This document shows, in pieces, positions 24,171 through 36,360 of a DNA stretch of 64,000 bases. This DNA comes from Glossina fuscipes (lineage: Eukaryota > Arthropoda > Insecta > Diptera > Glossinidae). The position numbers and the translations under genes are program-made. The stretch is taken from NCBI RefSeq assembly GCF_014805625.2, contig NW_023998491.1, positions 1,072,730 through 1,136,729 on the forward strand, read 5' to 3'. Below the pieces are notes generated by a model that worked only from the letters and a program-made list of their open reading frames with translations, ran no database searches and was not told where the DNA came from. Positions within the stretch are counted from its first letter, which is position 1. The number at the start of each line of letters is the position of its first letter.

Positions 24171-26064
24171 CTATATATATAAATATACATAGATGAGGAG
24201 AACGTTTGAGAAAGTATTGAAATTAGTTCTCTTTGCAACATTACGTTGGCATATAAAAGACGATTAGAACAATGCGAGTTGTTTGTTCTGTTGTTTGCAC
24301 CTTAGCAAAATGTCTTCTGAAAAGCTTTGTTTGAAATTGATTTTTTAAAATTGTTCACGTTGTACCAAAGCAGCTTTAAGCGGCCATCAATATTCAAAAA
24401 ATGTCCTTGTTATTTAATGAATTTTCGATCCAGTTTACGACATCATTTCTCCGGCAACCTAAACGCTCAAAAATATTCGCTGCTTAAAAAGCTGAACATA
24501 AGTCAGAACTGAACTAAAAATTTAAAATTAATTCTAAAAAGCCGCGATATTGGTAAGTGACAAAAATCGGAAAGTAGATTACATTTAGTCAATTATAACC
24601 GCCATCGAAAGTCCAAGTTCGTTAAATGCCTTTATGCGGGTCATTGGAGTTTGCTCCGCCCGTCCTTGCATTTGTACGCAGAAACAATGCTTAGAAATCT
24701 CTCAAGAAACAACACATTCCTCATTAACGTATGGTCCCGGCCAGCGTTACTTCGCCACAGAATCGATGTATTTTTACGTGTATCAATCTGACTTTTCTTC
24801 TATGGTTCATTATTGATTGTATTCGCAAATTTTGACACAAGACTATGAAACTTGGTATCTCTACTTTTTAGTCAGGGATCAAAGACAAAAACAAAGACCA
24901 TAATTTAAAATTCATAACAGTTATTGATATGATACTTAAGACCACCGCTAAGATCACTAGAAACGTCACTATGAGCAATCTATTCGTAGGGGGCAAACAG
25001 CTATGACATTTAACCTATAAAAGATGTTGATTCCAAGCAAGTTTCCAATGACTCTTGAAAAAGATTGTCAAGAAATTTGATACGCTTAAACAAAATATTC
25101 TATTTCACACAAACAAACAAACAAACAAACAAAATATTATACTTCACATTTATTCCTACTTCTTATCTTGTGCGTATTTAGCATCGCTTGCAACCATGGC
25201 CTTGTTCCTATGAACTTAATTTGGCTTAAGTTCTTGATTTTCATTCTTTTCAGCATTGAAGAAAAGTTATGGAATGGAAATCTGGTCGAAATCTGGTTTT
25301 TTTTAATATTTTTCTTGCTTTTAAATGATCATCACACGGTGTTTATATAGGGTTTGATATGAGTCAAATATGTGGGATATGCAAAAATTTGCATAAGATG
25401 TGAAATTTTTAAGTCATCTCGCAGCTCTAAAACTAATTAAATTCCTTAACTTGCAATACATCCTACGCGGAATTAAAAATAAATTTGTATTGTGCGCGCA
25501 ACTGGCAGAAGAGACGACATCTGCGAAACACATGCTTGCTGGGGATTTCGGGTACATATACGATATTCCACTTAACACTTAGCCAGCTTTGAATATTAAA
25601 CTTAACATGCTCTAAAAAATACAACATAGATTTAATGCTTTTTGCATATTAACACAAATTTTTTTTCGCCGTACATTCTGATCTGAAATATTTTTTCATT
25701 TATTTTCCATATAAAAAAAACAAAATTTGTTTTCAGAAGAATAGTGTGTAAAAATCTCAAAACCAAAAAAAAAAAAAAAATGAAATATTTACATAAAATT
25801 TTAACAAATTTTTTTTAAACAAAGCAATAACGAAAATAACAACAGCAATAAAATAAACAAAGCATAAGCAAATATTTATAACAAAAAAAGAAGAAGGTTT
25901 CTCTTATATTCATCCCGATAGTAAGTAGAAACAAAATGCCCAAATAAATAAAACTTGAAATTTGTTCAAAATTTACAAAAATTAAAATTTAATATTCTTA
26001 ACAATAATAATAAAAACAATTTTTTTTTTCTTTTATCAAATACACACATACATACATACAAAAA
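24171..26064. other. Non-coding stretch
   Basis: No supported gene. It contains a (CAAA)n tract at about 25108-25134, several poly-A and poly-T runs (25660-26020), and (ACAT)n just before the SINE. Confidence 0.55.
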
Positions 26065-26076
26065 TACTTGTGTATA

Positions 26077-26262
26077 TTATTATTATTATTATTGTTATTA
26101 TTATTAATTTCGCCAGAGAAATAAATTCCAAGACTAAAGTCCTAAAAAGCACTACCATGTAAGACTTTCGGCTTTATCAAAAACTCTGCCGCACATGACA
26201 ATCGAAACCACGACCATTGAGTTGCTAGTCGAGAATGCTCGCCCTCGGCCACTTAGGCGGAT
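26077..26262 (-). mobile_element. tRNA-derived SINE, copy 2 (best preserved)
   Basis: A 186-bp element bounded by a 12-bp direct repeat with one mismatch (TACTTGTGTATA at 26065-26076, TACTTGCGTATA at 26263-26274). On the minus strand it begins CCGCCTAAGTGGCCGAGGGC, which contains a match to the A box of Ser/Leu-type tRNAs (TGGCCGAG). It continues with TCTCGACTAGCAACTCAATG and the degenerate B-box region GGTCGTGGTTTCGATTG. A shared body follows (CTTTAGTCTTGGAATTTATT), then a long AAT/AAC trinucleotide tail. TGGCCGAG plus a CTCGACTAGCAACTCAATGG arm resembles a serine tRNA, but the parent tRNA is not proven. Confidence 0.85.
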
Positions 26263-26390
26263 TACTTGCGTATAAAAAGTTTCAATCGAACCAAAAATAT
26301 AATAAATAATAATAATTATTTAAAACAAAAAAGACGGTTCGTCTTATGGCTTATTTTCAACGTGTAAACCTAGGTTCGGGGAGTTTGCTA

Positions 26391-27529
26391 TTAGGTGTTT
26401 GCAGAAATTTTGATCAGCGCCTCCTCCAGGCAAAGGGAAAGTACCAGTGTACATAATGGTTGAGTTCGATGATTTTGACCATCCTCTACATCAAGTAACA
26501 GTTAAGACTTAACACAAATTCAAAAGATATATATACAGGTTTTGTCATTTCGTATTCATTGCGAAATACTCGACATGTACAGAAGAAGAAGCAAATGAAT
26601 CGAAATTTTCATGAGATCTGATAATTTATTCAGAGTAGAGAGAAGTAAGGAAGCTATGTTCACCCAGAGATGCGCATCTGGTAACCATCCCCAATACTAA
26701 TGCCAAAAGTGCTTTCTTAACTGTGGGCGTGTCACTTGGTTAATTGGGAATTTTTGCACTTCCGTTTTAAATAGAAATGGAAAATATCTGATAAATGTTT
26801 TGTTTGCGGATGGGCCACCAAGTCAGGTTTCAAATGGTTTTAAAAAATATCTGCTAAAAGACTTAGGTTACTGATTACTATAGGTCTTGCCTTGGTTTTG
26901 CTGCAAATGTCTTTTCCCAAAAGTAGAATGGGAATTAGGCAAATTTAAGCTGAACGGAGCGAAAACCAAACGAATATATAGCTGAACGAACAAATGTAAA
27001 TCATTCATAATTGTTTGCTGCCTCAAAATCTCATTTTCGACCTTGCATTACTTTTGTTATTTACTTGAAGAAATGTGCTTCCGAACTGTGCTAACCAAAC
27101 GCGTTCAGAAACTTATGATGACGCTGCTCCATCAGATCTCAATTTTTGGTTTTAGTGTCCATGACATGAATTCGCTGAAAATGCCTCTTTGTCCTCTTGG
27201 TGCAAGAGTTGTTTATGATGCACTGTTGCAGCTCGAATAGGAAGTTCTGCCATAGCCGGCGGATACTCACCAGACGTGGTGCCTTCACTTGCTCAGAGCA
27301 GTGCAGCATGGCTTGGCTGGCAAGCGAGTCAAGGGGTCGTTGGGTGCATCGCTGCCAAATCAATATAAGTTCTTTCGACATAATATCATGGCCATGTTGT
27401 CAAACAATGTTGTATAAATGTTGTAGAAAATGATGCAAACTATTTTGATTAGTATACGTTGTACTAATTTGTCTCAATAAATGCCTTTTTCCAATTCAAA
27501 AAATGATCAAGATTTTTGCAAACACCTAA
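26391..27529 (+). mobile_element. Mariner-like element, defective (copy with insertion and internal deletion)
   Basis: A 1139-bp element with inverted ends (TTAGGTGTTTGCAGAAATTT; the other end in reverse complement TTAGGTGTTTGCAAAAATCT) and flanking TA at 26389-26390 and 27530-27531. Parts of a transposase are readable: VQKLMMTLLHQI at about 27100 (frameshifted N-terminal region), then YDALLQLE and, in shifted frames, YSPDV, HLLRSVQHGLAG and FYRHNIMAMLS-like residues before the 3' end. These are the region around the third catalytic Asp and the C-terminus of D,D34D mariners. The middle of the gene, including the first two catalytic Asp, is deleted. About 480 bp near 26510-26990 has no counterpart in the related copy at 34208, so it is either an insertion here or lost there. 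Confidence 0.85.
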
Positions 27530-29337
27530 TATATACGAAGGTGGTAGGTAATTAACTTTTCAGTTGATTTTAGAATATATTTGAAGTATATTTGATTTCC
27601 CGCAGGCTATCGATCGCCGACCACTGATTTCAAAAATGCTTTATGTAGAATGTGTTTGCTTGTGTACGCAATAAATTTGCGAGCCAATACGCTATGAATT
27701 TTAAGTTAAAGCATGAATTGTTGCCATCAGTTAGGTTTTAGTAAATTTCAGTTTTCAATCTCTATTGTTGTCAGCGCGTGAGCTTGCCAACAAGAGCAGA
27801 GCAGAGAAAGGTATTCTGGAATTTTTTTGCCTAATAAAGAATATTTTCCATAGTTCGGGCAGTGTAGTAGTGTAGTTTAACGTATCCGCGAGGTTGATGA
27901 TAAAAGAATTGTGTTATGACTGAAGGGCGAAATCGGGCGTGGGGAGGCTTCCTGCCGCCTTACTCACTTACTCAAGCTATTATCAAATATTTTCTAAACT
28001 TCTGTTTCAATTATTAAAAGCTTTCTTGTCGAGCAAAGAGTTATAAAAAATTGTTTATTTCGATATTATCTGGTTTGTTATCTGTTGTTATGTGTTGCGT
28101 TGTCTGGCAAATCTTATCGCGTCTTTTGATTTTTTCTTTCGCTTTTAATTCCTTAAAAAATTCAGTTGATACTGTAATCTTTATCGTGTTGCTCTTCTTG
28201 TGTTTCTCTTTTGTTATATTTATTGCTTTCAAATCAATTCAATTAGTGAATGTTGGTCGTTGTTTGTTGCAATATTAAGTGCAAACACGGTCATGGCTGG
28301 ACGGATATTGCCGTAGTTGACATTTTTATAGCTTCGCTGTTCTTCTTCTTCTATAACAAATTCTATACGCTTTACTCTCTCTCTCTTCTTTTTATTTCAT
28401 TTACTTTTTTTTTCATGGCAGCTATGCTACCGTTAGGGTGAATCTTCTGATGCAATTCAAACAACACGTTAGAATTTCAGAAGGTTAGGTAGCACACTAC
28501 TATACACTTTTCCCAAAAACCAAATTTTCCTTAGGTTAATTTGAGCATTAATTGTTTTTTCATCGCCGGTCGGAGACGCTTTCATTCATTAATCAAAACA
28601 GAAAAAACAAAAAAAAAAAAAATTTTTTTTGAAACCTCTCCGTATCTCTGTAGCGTTTAAGTGATTTCTTCTTCTTTTCTTTTTTAATAGATGTCACAAA
28701 CAAAATTCCTACAGAATTTAAAATATGCTTGCTACAAAGTTTAGTATGCACCAAATGTGCACCAACATCATCTATGGCTTTTTCGTCATTATCGGGTGGC
28801 TTGTGGATGCTCTCGCAGTCTTGGAGACGGTCACCGTCATCGATCTATTATTGCACGTTGTTAATATCCATGCACCGTTAATTTGTTAAGTATGACAGAA
28901 TCGATCTAAATAAATGAGTAGTAGTCGGAAGCGGACAGACATGGAGAACACCGCGACGCACATGAAACCATCTTCTAGTAGCCTAAGTAGAAAATCACTT
29001 TCTGGATTGCTGTTGCTGAATATGTACAATGATCAAGCATTTGCATTACAAGCCAACTTAATCACTTTCATAGCTTTAGCTGCCTTAACTACTTTGCAGA
29101 TTAATCCAGGCAAAAGCATAAAAAAATTCAGTTCCATAAATCACATCCATCTCTTCAAACTTTGATATCATCAATATCCAAGTTATCTATGCCTGAAATG
29201 TCATGAATATTGGACGCGAGAGGAACGTTTCATGAAACAATCAATTTTTGCTTGAGGAATTTATTTGTACATCTAATAATTTTGCACAAGTTAGTTAATG
29301 TACTACAGAGTCTCTTCAATTAACTTGTTCCAAAAAT
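27530..29337. other. Non-coding stretch
   Basis: No supported gene. Short open frames at 28051-28278 and 28914-29165 have hydrophobic or Ser-rich products with no family resemblance. Poly-A near 28610-28621 and pyrimidine runs near 28380 and 28670 are visible. Confidence 0.5.
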
Positions 29338-29485
29338 CCGCCTGAGCAGTCTCGAGTAACAACTCAATGATCGCTGCTTCATATCTCAAATGCGGTAGAA
29401 TTTTCAATAAAGACGATAGCCTTAGATGCTAATACTGTAAGATTTTAGTCTTAGAATTTATTCTCTGGCTAAATTAATAATAATA
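29338..29485 (+). mobile_element. tRNA-derived SINE, copy 3 (internally deleted head)
   Basis: About 148 bp. It starts CCGCCTGAGCAGTCTCGAGT, where the A-box part seen in the copy at 26262 has been deleted. It continues with AACAACTCAATGATCG, ACGATAGCCTTAGATGCTAA, TTTTAGTCTTAGAATTTATT and a short (AAT)n tail. A clear target-site duplication could not be found by eye, which fits an older insertion. Confidence 0.72.
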
Positions 29486-29671
29486 GCATTTTGCAAAAGT
29501 AGTTTTTCTCTTTACTCCTTCAGTATAGGCTTAGTCATTGAAAAATTCCAATATTATTATTCAATTACCTTCTTTTGGATCTAAAAAAAATAAAAACCGT
29601 TCTTTTAAACTAATATAGCGGTGTAACAGTTATTTGCCCTTTTTTGAAAAAGTTTTTAAAACAAAAGCGGT

Positions 29672-30197
29672 TTAATCGAGTCGTAAGTAACTTCCAATGC
29701 AGCTTAGTAGTATCCATAGTTCGTATTTACTCACTTACTGTAAGTCACAGAGACAAGCGAGTCTTTGCTTTCATTACATAGATGAGGATTCAGTTAGTCT
29801 TCTGTCAACTATTTTGCATGATGCATGTTACATTCAACTGTTTTTCTTAACCTCTGCAATGGAGAGTCGAAACGTGCGCATTCGACATGTAATACTTTGG
29901 GAATTTAAACAAGGTAATAGGACTAGGGCGACAGCTTGCAGCATGTAGTGTAAATGGTGAAAGACTTATAATTGAGCGGGCAGTTAGAAAATTCCCTTCT
30001 GAAGATATGACCTTAACAGGTAGGAGGACAAGCGTTTAAAGGCAATATTGGAGGAAAATCCATGCCGATCAATAAGAAGTGCAGCAAACAGGTTGAATAT
30101 CTCACAGTCAACTGTTCAATTTATACAATTTTGTTATTCAATGAAAGCAAAATAAATGTCTGATAAAAGGACGGAAGTTGCTTATGACTCGACCTAA
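29672..30197 (+). mobile_element. Mariner-derived MITE, copy 2
   Basis: About 526 bp. The left end TTAATCGAGTCGTAAGTAAC (one base shorter than copy 1) and the right end, in reverse complement TTAGGTCGAGTCATAAGCAA, form the inverted repeats; TA follows at 30198-30199. From the ATG at 29859 it reads MESRNVRIRHVILWEFKQGN followed by RTRATACSM and a stop, the mariner N-terminal helix-turn-helix. A later frame gives LKAILEENPCRSIRSAANRL followed by NISQSTV, the second helix-turn-helix. The sequence then jumps to the 3' terminal block AAATAAATGTCTGATAAAA, as in copy 1. The catalytic domain is absent, so it cannot make transposase. Confidence 0.88.
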
Positions 30198-31977
30198 TAA
30201 TTTACTGTTTTCATCATGAGGGCGTTCCAGGCAGATGCTTGAACTAAGGGCATATGTGAGAAATCTCATCTTTTTATCGCAACATTTGAGTAAAGTGGTC
30301 AAATTAAATGGGCTCACAACTTTACCTTAATCGGGAATACATAGACTTAGACCAGTCTTTCTTGCCCAAACATTTGCGTTCGACGCGGACGGCCCATCTA
30401 TAGCATCATTCTTTGGCGGAGAAGTGCAGAGCAAAGCAACTCAGTTTGAAATTTCAAAGAGAGAAGAAAGTTTCGCTTTTCGCCCTTCTTCTCTAACGAG
30501 CATATTAGTTAGGTTTTATCTTTATTCCTCTTTGCCTATTGTCTTTCGTATATATGCTGCTCTAATTTCGTCTGTACAATTTGTCATGACTACTAACTGC
30601 AAGCTAGCTCCCAGCATTTATTATTTGAATTATTCATCGATTGAATATGCATGCATATAAAGCGACAGGCAAATGCTGTAAGCAGTTATGGCTGATAAGA
30701 GCAAAACAAATATTTTAATTAAATATTTAAAATAATATCTGCATAAACGTTTCAAAGGGAATTCGATTGAAACGTAATTAAATAAATTTTAATGCGAATA
30801 TGATTTGCACAAGAAGGAGATCATGAACCATAATTAAAAGCAAATTATAATATAAATGAGGATAAAAAGTGTCTGTGATCATGCATTATTGCCTTTGCTG
30901 ATGAGCGGAGATGAGCGCATAACGTTATAAAAGCATGTTTTTTTTTAAGTTTCATTTAACAATCTATGACGCAGACGAAGAAGAAGAAGAATCATTTTCT
31001 ACACATACAAGCATATTTGTATATTGAAGAAAATCCTTTTTAGAGATATTTCGACTTTTTTTTTTCTCCGGGTATAATTAGGAAATATAATATTTCATAA
31101 TAAAACGCTTCAAGTGCATAAAGATTTTCTCTTTGTTCTAGCTTTCTGAAGCCAAATCTTGTTCAACTGCCAGTCACTATCATAAGCTATAAATAGGAAA
31201 TTTATCCATATATATGTGTGTGTAAAATGTGCAAAGAAAAAAATAAAATAAATAAAAAGAAAGAGAAAAGAATCTTTTTTTATTATCTGAAGAAGATATG
31301 ATTTTTCTGTATCGAGTTATATGTAAATACGTACGGATATGCAAAGACTCGTCTATGCATACATTTTCCACAGTTAGTTTATTCATATAATATTTTATGC
31401 AATTCTTTTTACAATCTGTTGCTACCTTTCATTATCTTTATAAGCTTATTTGTATGCATGTCAACCGAGACACATTTAAGGTATTCAAACACGCCAGCGT
31501 ATTTAAAGAGGTGAGGAGGAACAGTGAAAAAAGCAAGTAAAAAAAAATTATATTCCCCAGCAAGCAGCAGTTCTTAACCTATACGCTCAGCAGTCAACTC
31601 AGAAAGAAGCAATTCCGCATTTACCAGTCAATAGGTAACAATGGGATCTGTCACGAAAGCTTGAAAATGTCGGCGTAGCATTGCTCTCTTTATCCGACCA
31701 TAGGAAATATATTTAGTACATTTCGAATGAATATCAGCTATGAGCTGTGACTTATAGCATGAACGGGCTTTGCGAGCGAATCACGTTCATTTTCAAATTT
31801 GTTGTATAGCTCTCGAATTGGACCATACATGCCAAGTTTCATCGACCACCCGGCAAAGTAGTATTTATTAAGGAATTAAATCATCTCAGAACCCTACGCT
31901 AGCCAACAATGTGTCAAAGTTTTCAGAAGCTCCTTCATGCGTATTTCTAACGGAGACAAGCGGACGATCAAACCTTG
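30198..31977. other. Non-coding stretch
   Basis: No supported gene. Only short open frames without recognisable domains (for example 30424-30660) and low-complexity patches near 30940, 30976 and 31055 are visible. Confidence 0.5.
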
Positions 31978-32605
31978 TATACCTCATTGCACCCTACACC
32001 GCCTGTGGGATAAGGTACATTAAATTTGTGCGGACGAATGTAACAACCAGAAGAGCTTAAGATAGATTTACCTTTTATTATACCGATTTAAGCTTGTCTC
32101 TCCGTCTGTCCATCTGATGTCCGTACATGAAAATTTGTGAAGAAGCTACAGGTTGCAAATTTTCAGGTATTTCGATGAAATTAAGAAGACTGACGTATTT
32201 CAACCCAAACGCTATTCAAAATGGTTCGGACTGGTCCACTGTTTCGATCACTCTCCATTTAACACCCTATTCTGGAAGGGATATTTTCAAAAATTCTCTT
32301 CAAAGGTGGGCTTTGGACAGGCTGGAGCAATTTTCTAAATTCCTTCTCATATAACGAAAGCTGAAGTCCATACGACAAAAGGTTCTAAATTTCAAGGCTT
32401 CCTAATGAAAATCAGATCGTAATAGTAATTTAAGATAAAAAATGAACTGTACCGAATTTGGACCATCTCGCCCTATTTTTTGAATCCTACCCTAATAAGG
32501 ATTTTCACGCAAATTGATCCTTTATAGGGCAGAAATGTGTTTACAATGCGGTGTAGGGTATTTTTTAATGGCCGACCTTGCTCAACCCTAATGTTCTTAG
32601 TTGTT
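31978..32605 (+). mobile_element. DINE-1-like Helentron repeat, family A copy 1
   Basis: It opens with a TATACC...CACCCTACACCGCCTGTGG motif, then TGTAACAACCAGAAGAGCTT, AAGATAGA, TTTTATTATACCGATTTAAG, CTTGTCTCTCCGTCTGTCCA and TGATGTCCG, and later CAAAACGGTTCGGA-like and TATAACGAAAGCTGAAGTCCAT blocks. It ends GCGGTGTAGGGTATTTTTTA, GGCCGACC and CCTAATGTTCTTAG. The same blocks in the same order occur at 36361, 54571 and 61074. Non-coding; short open frames across it (32127-32354) are by-products. Confidence 0.7.
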
Positions 32606-34207
32606 CTTACGTATAAAAATCTTATATTCAACGATAGCTTTGAGTTTGATGATATGGCAAGCACTACATATTCCCTAAGGTAGATACTCAAATTTACGTT
32701 TTATTGTAATAATTGTATACCATTGCTAACTTAACCGGAACAGTCAGCCCTAAGTAATAATTGTCGACAAAATGAGTTTATTTTGCTGCAAATAACTATA
32801 GTAAACTTTTTAGCACATTCATTAGGTGTTAACATGAGATTAAGTTCAGAATGTTTTCATGTTTATATATTTATGTGTATTAAGATTAAAAATTTGCTAT
32901 TTTCTACTAAAACTTTTTCACAAGCACTTGTAACATATTTGTAATGCGTTTTTTTTTACTTTTTTTTTGTTGTTGTTGTTAATTTTTATATTTGTCCTTA
33001 ATAAATGTAAAGGGAAGTATGAAATTTGTTTTCATCATGTAACCAGACTTGTATACTCACTACTCAAACTTTATAACGGATTTCTTCTTTCGCCTTAGCA
33101 ATTTTTGGATTGGAGCATTTTTCAGCACTTTTGGTTATGTTGTTTCTTTTAGAATAATTTTAAAGATAAAGATAGCAAAGTAAATCAAGCAGATTGCTTC
33201 CGTAATGCTCGTAGGATTTGCAAACTTGAAACAGTTATGCTGACTTAAATTTAAAAAATAATGAACAAAAGCTGAAGACTGCTCCCACACCCACCATAAG
33301 GGGCAAAAAAATTGATATTCAATCTTTTTTGAGTCCATTTCAACTTTGGTTTGTGCTGCTGCCAAAGTGCCTTTGACAAATCGAGTGAGTATCTGGTAGG
33401 AATATTCATTGACTTCCACTTTATATGTAAGTCAATCAATTCATTTGAAGTAACAAAACCTAGCGAACTGTGGATCATATGTCAGTTTATCTCTTAACAT
33501 TTTTTATATGGATTAAATTTAGTTTGTAATATTAGAGGAGTGAAAAAAATTGACATACCCTAACGGTCATTCTCTACACTCTCCGTAAGTATAATAAAGT
33601 TGCAAAAAATAAATTTTTAATACCCGCGCATCCGCACGTAAAAATGTACGCCATTAAAAACATGATATAAATTTTTCTACGATATTTATCAAGTTATTAA
33701 AATATACATAATAAATAACATAAAAAAGTGCAATACAGGCAAGGAGGCAAGCAGGCAGGCAGGCAGGCAGGCAGCTGCAAGAGTTATTATAAAAAATTAT
33801 AGAAAATGTTTTTTAGTCCTGCAAGATGGAAAAAAACATAATTTAAATGACATTTAATGGTAAATTTAATAGCTTTTTATATTCAAAGTTGTATCTCCCT
33901 CTAGGCTTCAAATGAATTTTTAAAAATTATTTATGAGATAAAAAATTCCCAAAAAATATGCCAACTGGAATTTTGTCATCACCAACATACAACATACAAC
34001 TTGGTGGAATCATTAATTAAGGAGGGACATAAAGGGTTTTATAAAATTTACCTAAAATTTTTATATTTTAATGTTTCGAACAGAAGAGCGGAACGAGTGT
34101 GACGTTAAATTTAAATTTAATTAGCAGAGATTCGAAACAGAAAGTTGAAGTGGAATTTGTTAATCTGTTCATAGAGTTCTCCTAGATCATGTCCTGCAAT
34201 TAATATA
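32606..34207. other. Non-coding stretch with a (GGCA)n tract
   Basis: No supported gene. It contains poly-T with (TTG)n near 32950-32980 and a tetranucleotide GGCA run at about 33750-33773. Confidence 0.55.
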
Positions 34208-35086
34208 TTAGGTGCTTGCAAAAATTATAATCAATGCCTTCTACAGGTAAAAGTGATGAAAAGAAATGGAAAATACTGCTGTGCATAATGGTTGAATTTG
34301 ATGGTTTGGTTGGTCTACTTCTATGTAAAAAAACAGTTTTCCATTTAGCATTATTGATTCCTTCAGTGTACGCCGCCGCTAATCATGGAATCCTTAAAAT
34401 TGCATTTTCGACATTCATTTTTCTTGTTCTTTGATTTGCAGACATCTGCTGCCGAAAACCATCAAACAGGTTCAGAAGCTTATAGTGATGCTGCTCCATC
34501 ATATCCCAATTGACAATTTTAGTTTCAAGGATTTAAGTAGTAGCGGTCTTAATGTCAACGGCAAAAACCGACTTGGAGGAGCAAAAAAAGTTCAAGGACT
34601 TATTGGCCGAAAACCCAGCACAAATTCTCGAAGAACTTTCGAACAATCCACAAGCAGTGAACGAATCAATTGCTTCTAGACATTTACATGCGATGCGGCA
34701 GGTCCACACGGCAGCAGAACCGGCTACCTGAAAATCCTATTTTGACAGCTTGTTGTCAGAGTTGCCTAGGATGAGCTGTTGCAACTCGAATGGGAAGTTT
34801 AGCTACACCCAGCGTATTCACCAGACATGACGCCTTCTGATTACCACTTGCTCAGATCGGCGCAACATGGCTTGGCTGGCACGCGGGTCCGCGTTGAAGT
34901 TGAAGAGTTGTGAAAATGAACAGCTAGGTGGACCACTGCTACATCAATACAACATGCTTTCGACATGATATCCCCATGCGGCTAAAAATAGTCTAAAATG
35001 TTGTAGAAAATGATGGAAACATTTTCGATTGCACCAATTTTCGTTTTTCTAGTGAGAAAATGATCAAAATTTTTGCAAGCACTTAA
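34208..35086 (+). mobile_element. Mariner-like element, defective (879-bp copy)
   Basis: Inverted ends (TTAGGTGCTTGCAAAAATTA; right end in reverse complement TTAAGTGCTTGCAAAAATTT) with TA at 34206-34207 and 35087-35088. Transposase relics, read across several frames, include ENHQTGSEAYSDAAPSYP, NGKNRLGGAKKVQ, HKQ/AVNES-type residues, then LEWEV, YSPDMTPSDYHLLRS, AQHGLAGTRV and NVVEND near the 3' end. These are the linker (GGxKK) and the third catalytic Asp region (PSDYH) of D,D34D mariners. Stops and frameshifts abound, and the segment with the first two catalytic Asp is deleted. It is related to the 26391 element but carries a different set of lesions. Confidence 0.87.
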
Positions 35087-36360
35087 TATATCGAAAGATG
35101 TGGAAAAATTCATCAATGTATCTGGACAATGGTCGAGTTATTGGTTAAACACAAAACTAGATGTTCGGAGGACGGACACAGGCGATTCATTCAGAAAATG
35201 ATTTCAAAATTACAAATTAGCCAAAAAAAAATGAGCCTATGCCAAGTGTGCTTCTTGAGCGTTGCAAACATTTCAACAAACTGAGTGCTTTTTCATTGCA
35301 GTGATGCAGGACATAAAAATTTATATTGAAACAATAAAATTTCCATTGAATCGTTCTAAATCTATGCAGTATTAGAAGAAACATTTTTCGAATTAGAAAT
35401 AATATTTCCTTTCCTTTTATTGCACACACGAAACACGAAACACGTTGTTGTTGCATTGAAAATGTAATGAAATATGTAAATGAAATGCTAGAAAACTATT
35501 AAAATGTTTTAGAAATGAGAATTGAATGACTACCAATTATATGAAAGCAACTCGTATTCTATCCTATTAAATGATGAAAATGATTTTCGCAATTTATTTA
35601 CTAAAGTATTTTAATTAATTAATTAAGAAACATTTGTCATTTATTGCATTAAGATAGACAATCAAATAAATGAGATTACCAAGGGATGATTATCACTTGC
35701 TTAGGTAACTTTTACATCTATTTTGCGAAAAGTTTTGTCTATTATATAATAAAGTTAACTCGCAAATAATGCAGAAATATAATTAGGTTCGCATCGCATG
35801 GAAACTTACAAGCGTTTAAGTGTCAAAGTTTGAAACAATCTACTTACAGCATAAAATTCTAAATGAATTATTTATTGTATTCGATAGCATACCTGAAAAA
35901 TAAAAAACATAATAATTAATTGTGATTAAAGTAATAAAACAAAAAAAAAAAATAAATATCAAATGTTAGCGGAAGAAGAAGAAATAATATAATTATGTTT
36001 TAATAAAGAACGCGCTATTGCCCAGTGTAGGGGGGCAAGTGCAAGAGATTGCTGTTAAGTTCGGAGAACGATTGTTAAGAACTTTTCTTTGAATCATGGA
36101 GTTCTTATTGAACCATTAGCCGATCTGTTGGCCTTTAAGTTGACAAATAGTAAAAACAACTCGTGCTCCTTGGTGGAAGTTCTCCACCAACAAGTAAATA
36201 CCTTATAATAAAATGTTTTCACATGTCAAGCAAAACTCGATATTGAATTCCATCTAATACTTTTCAGATAAACATACGATTCAAGGAACCCATCACATAA
36301 TAGCGTTGCCTTTCATAATAGGCCCGCCTTAAGTCGTGAGTATGGCGGATTTTATTCTAC
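35087..36360. other. Non-coding stretch
   Basis: No supported gene or repeat family. It is AT-rich, with a poly-A near 35939-35951. Confidence 0.5.

Noticed and set aside
28914..29165. An 83-codon frame with a Ser-rich start and a hydrophobic middle
   Set aside because: I considered a small membrane protein, but found no homologous pattern, no splice partners and no conserved context.
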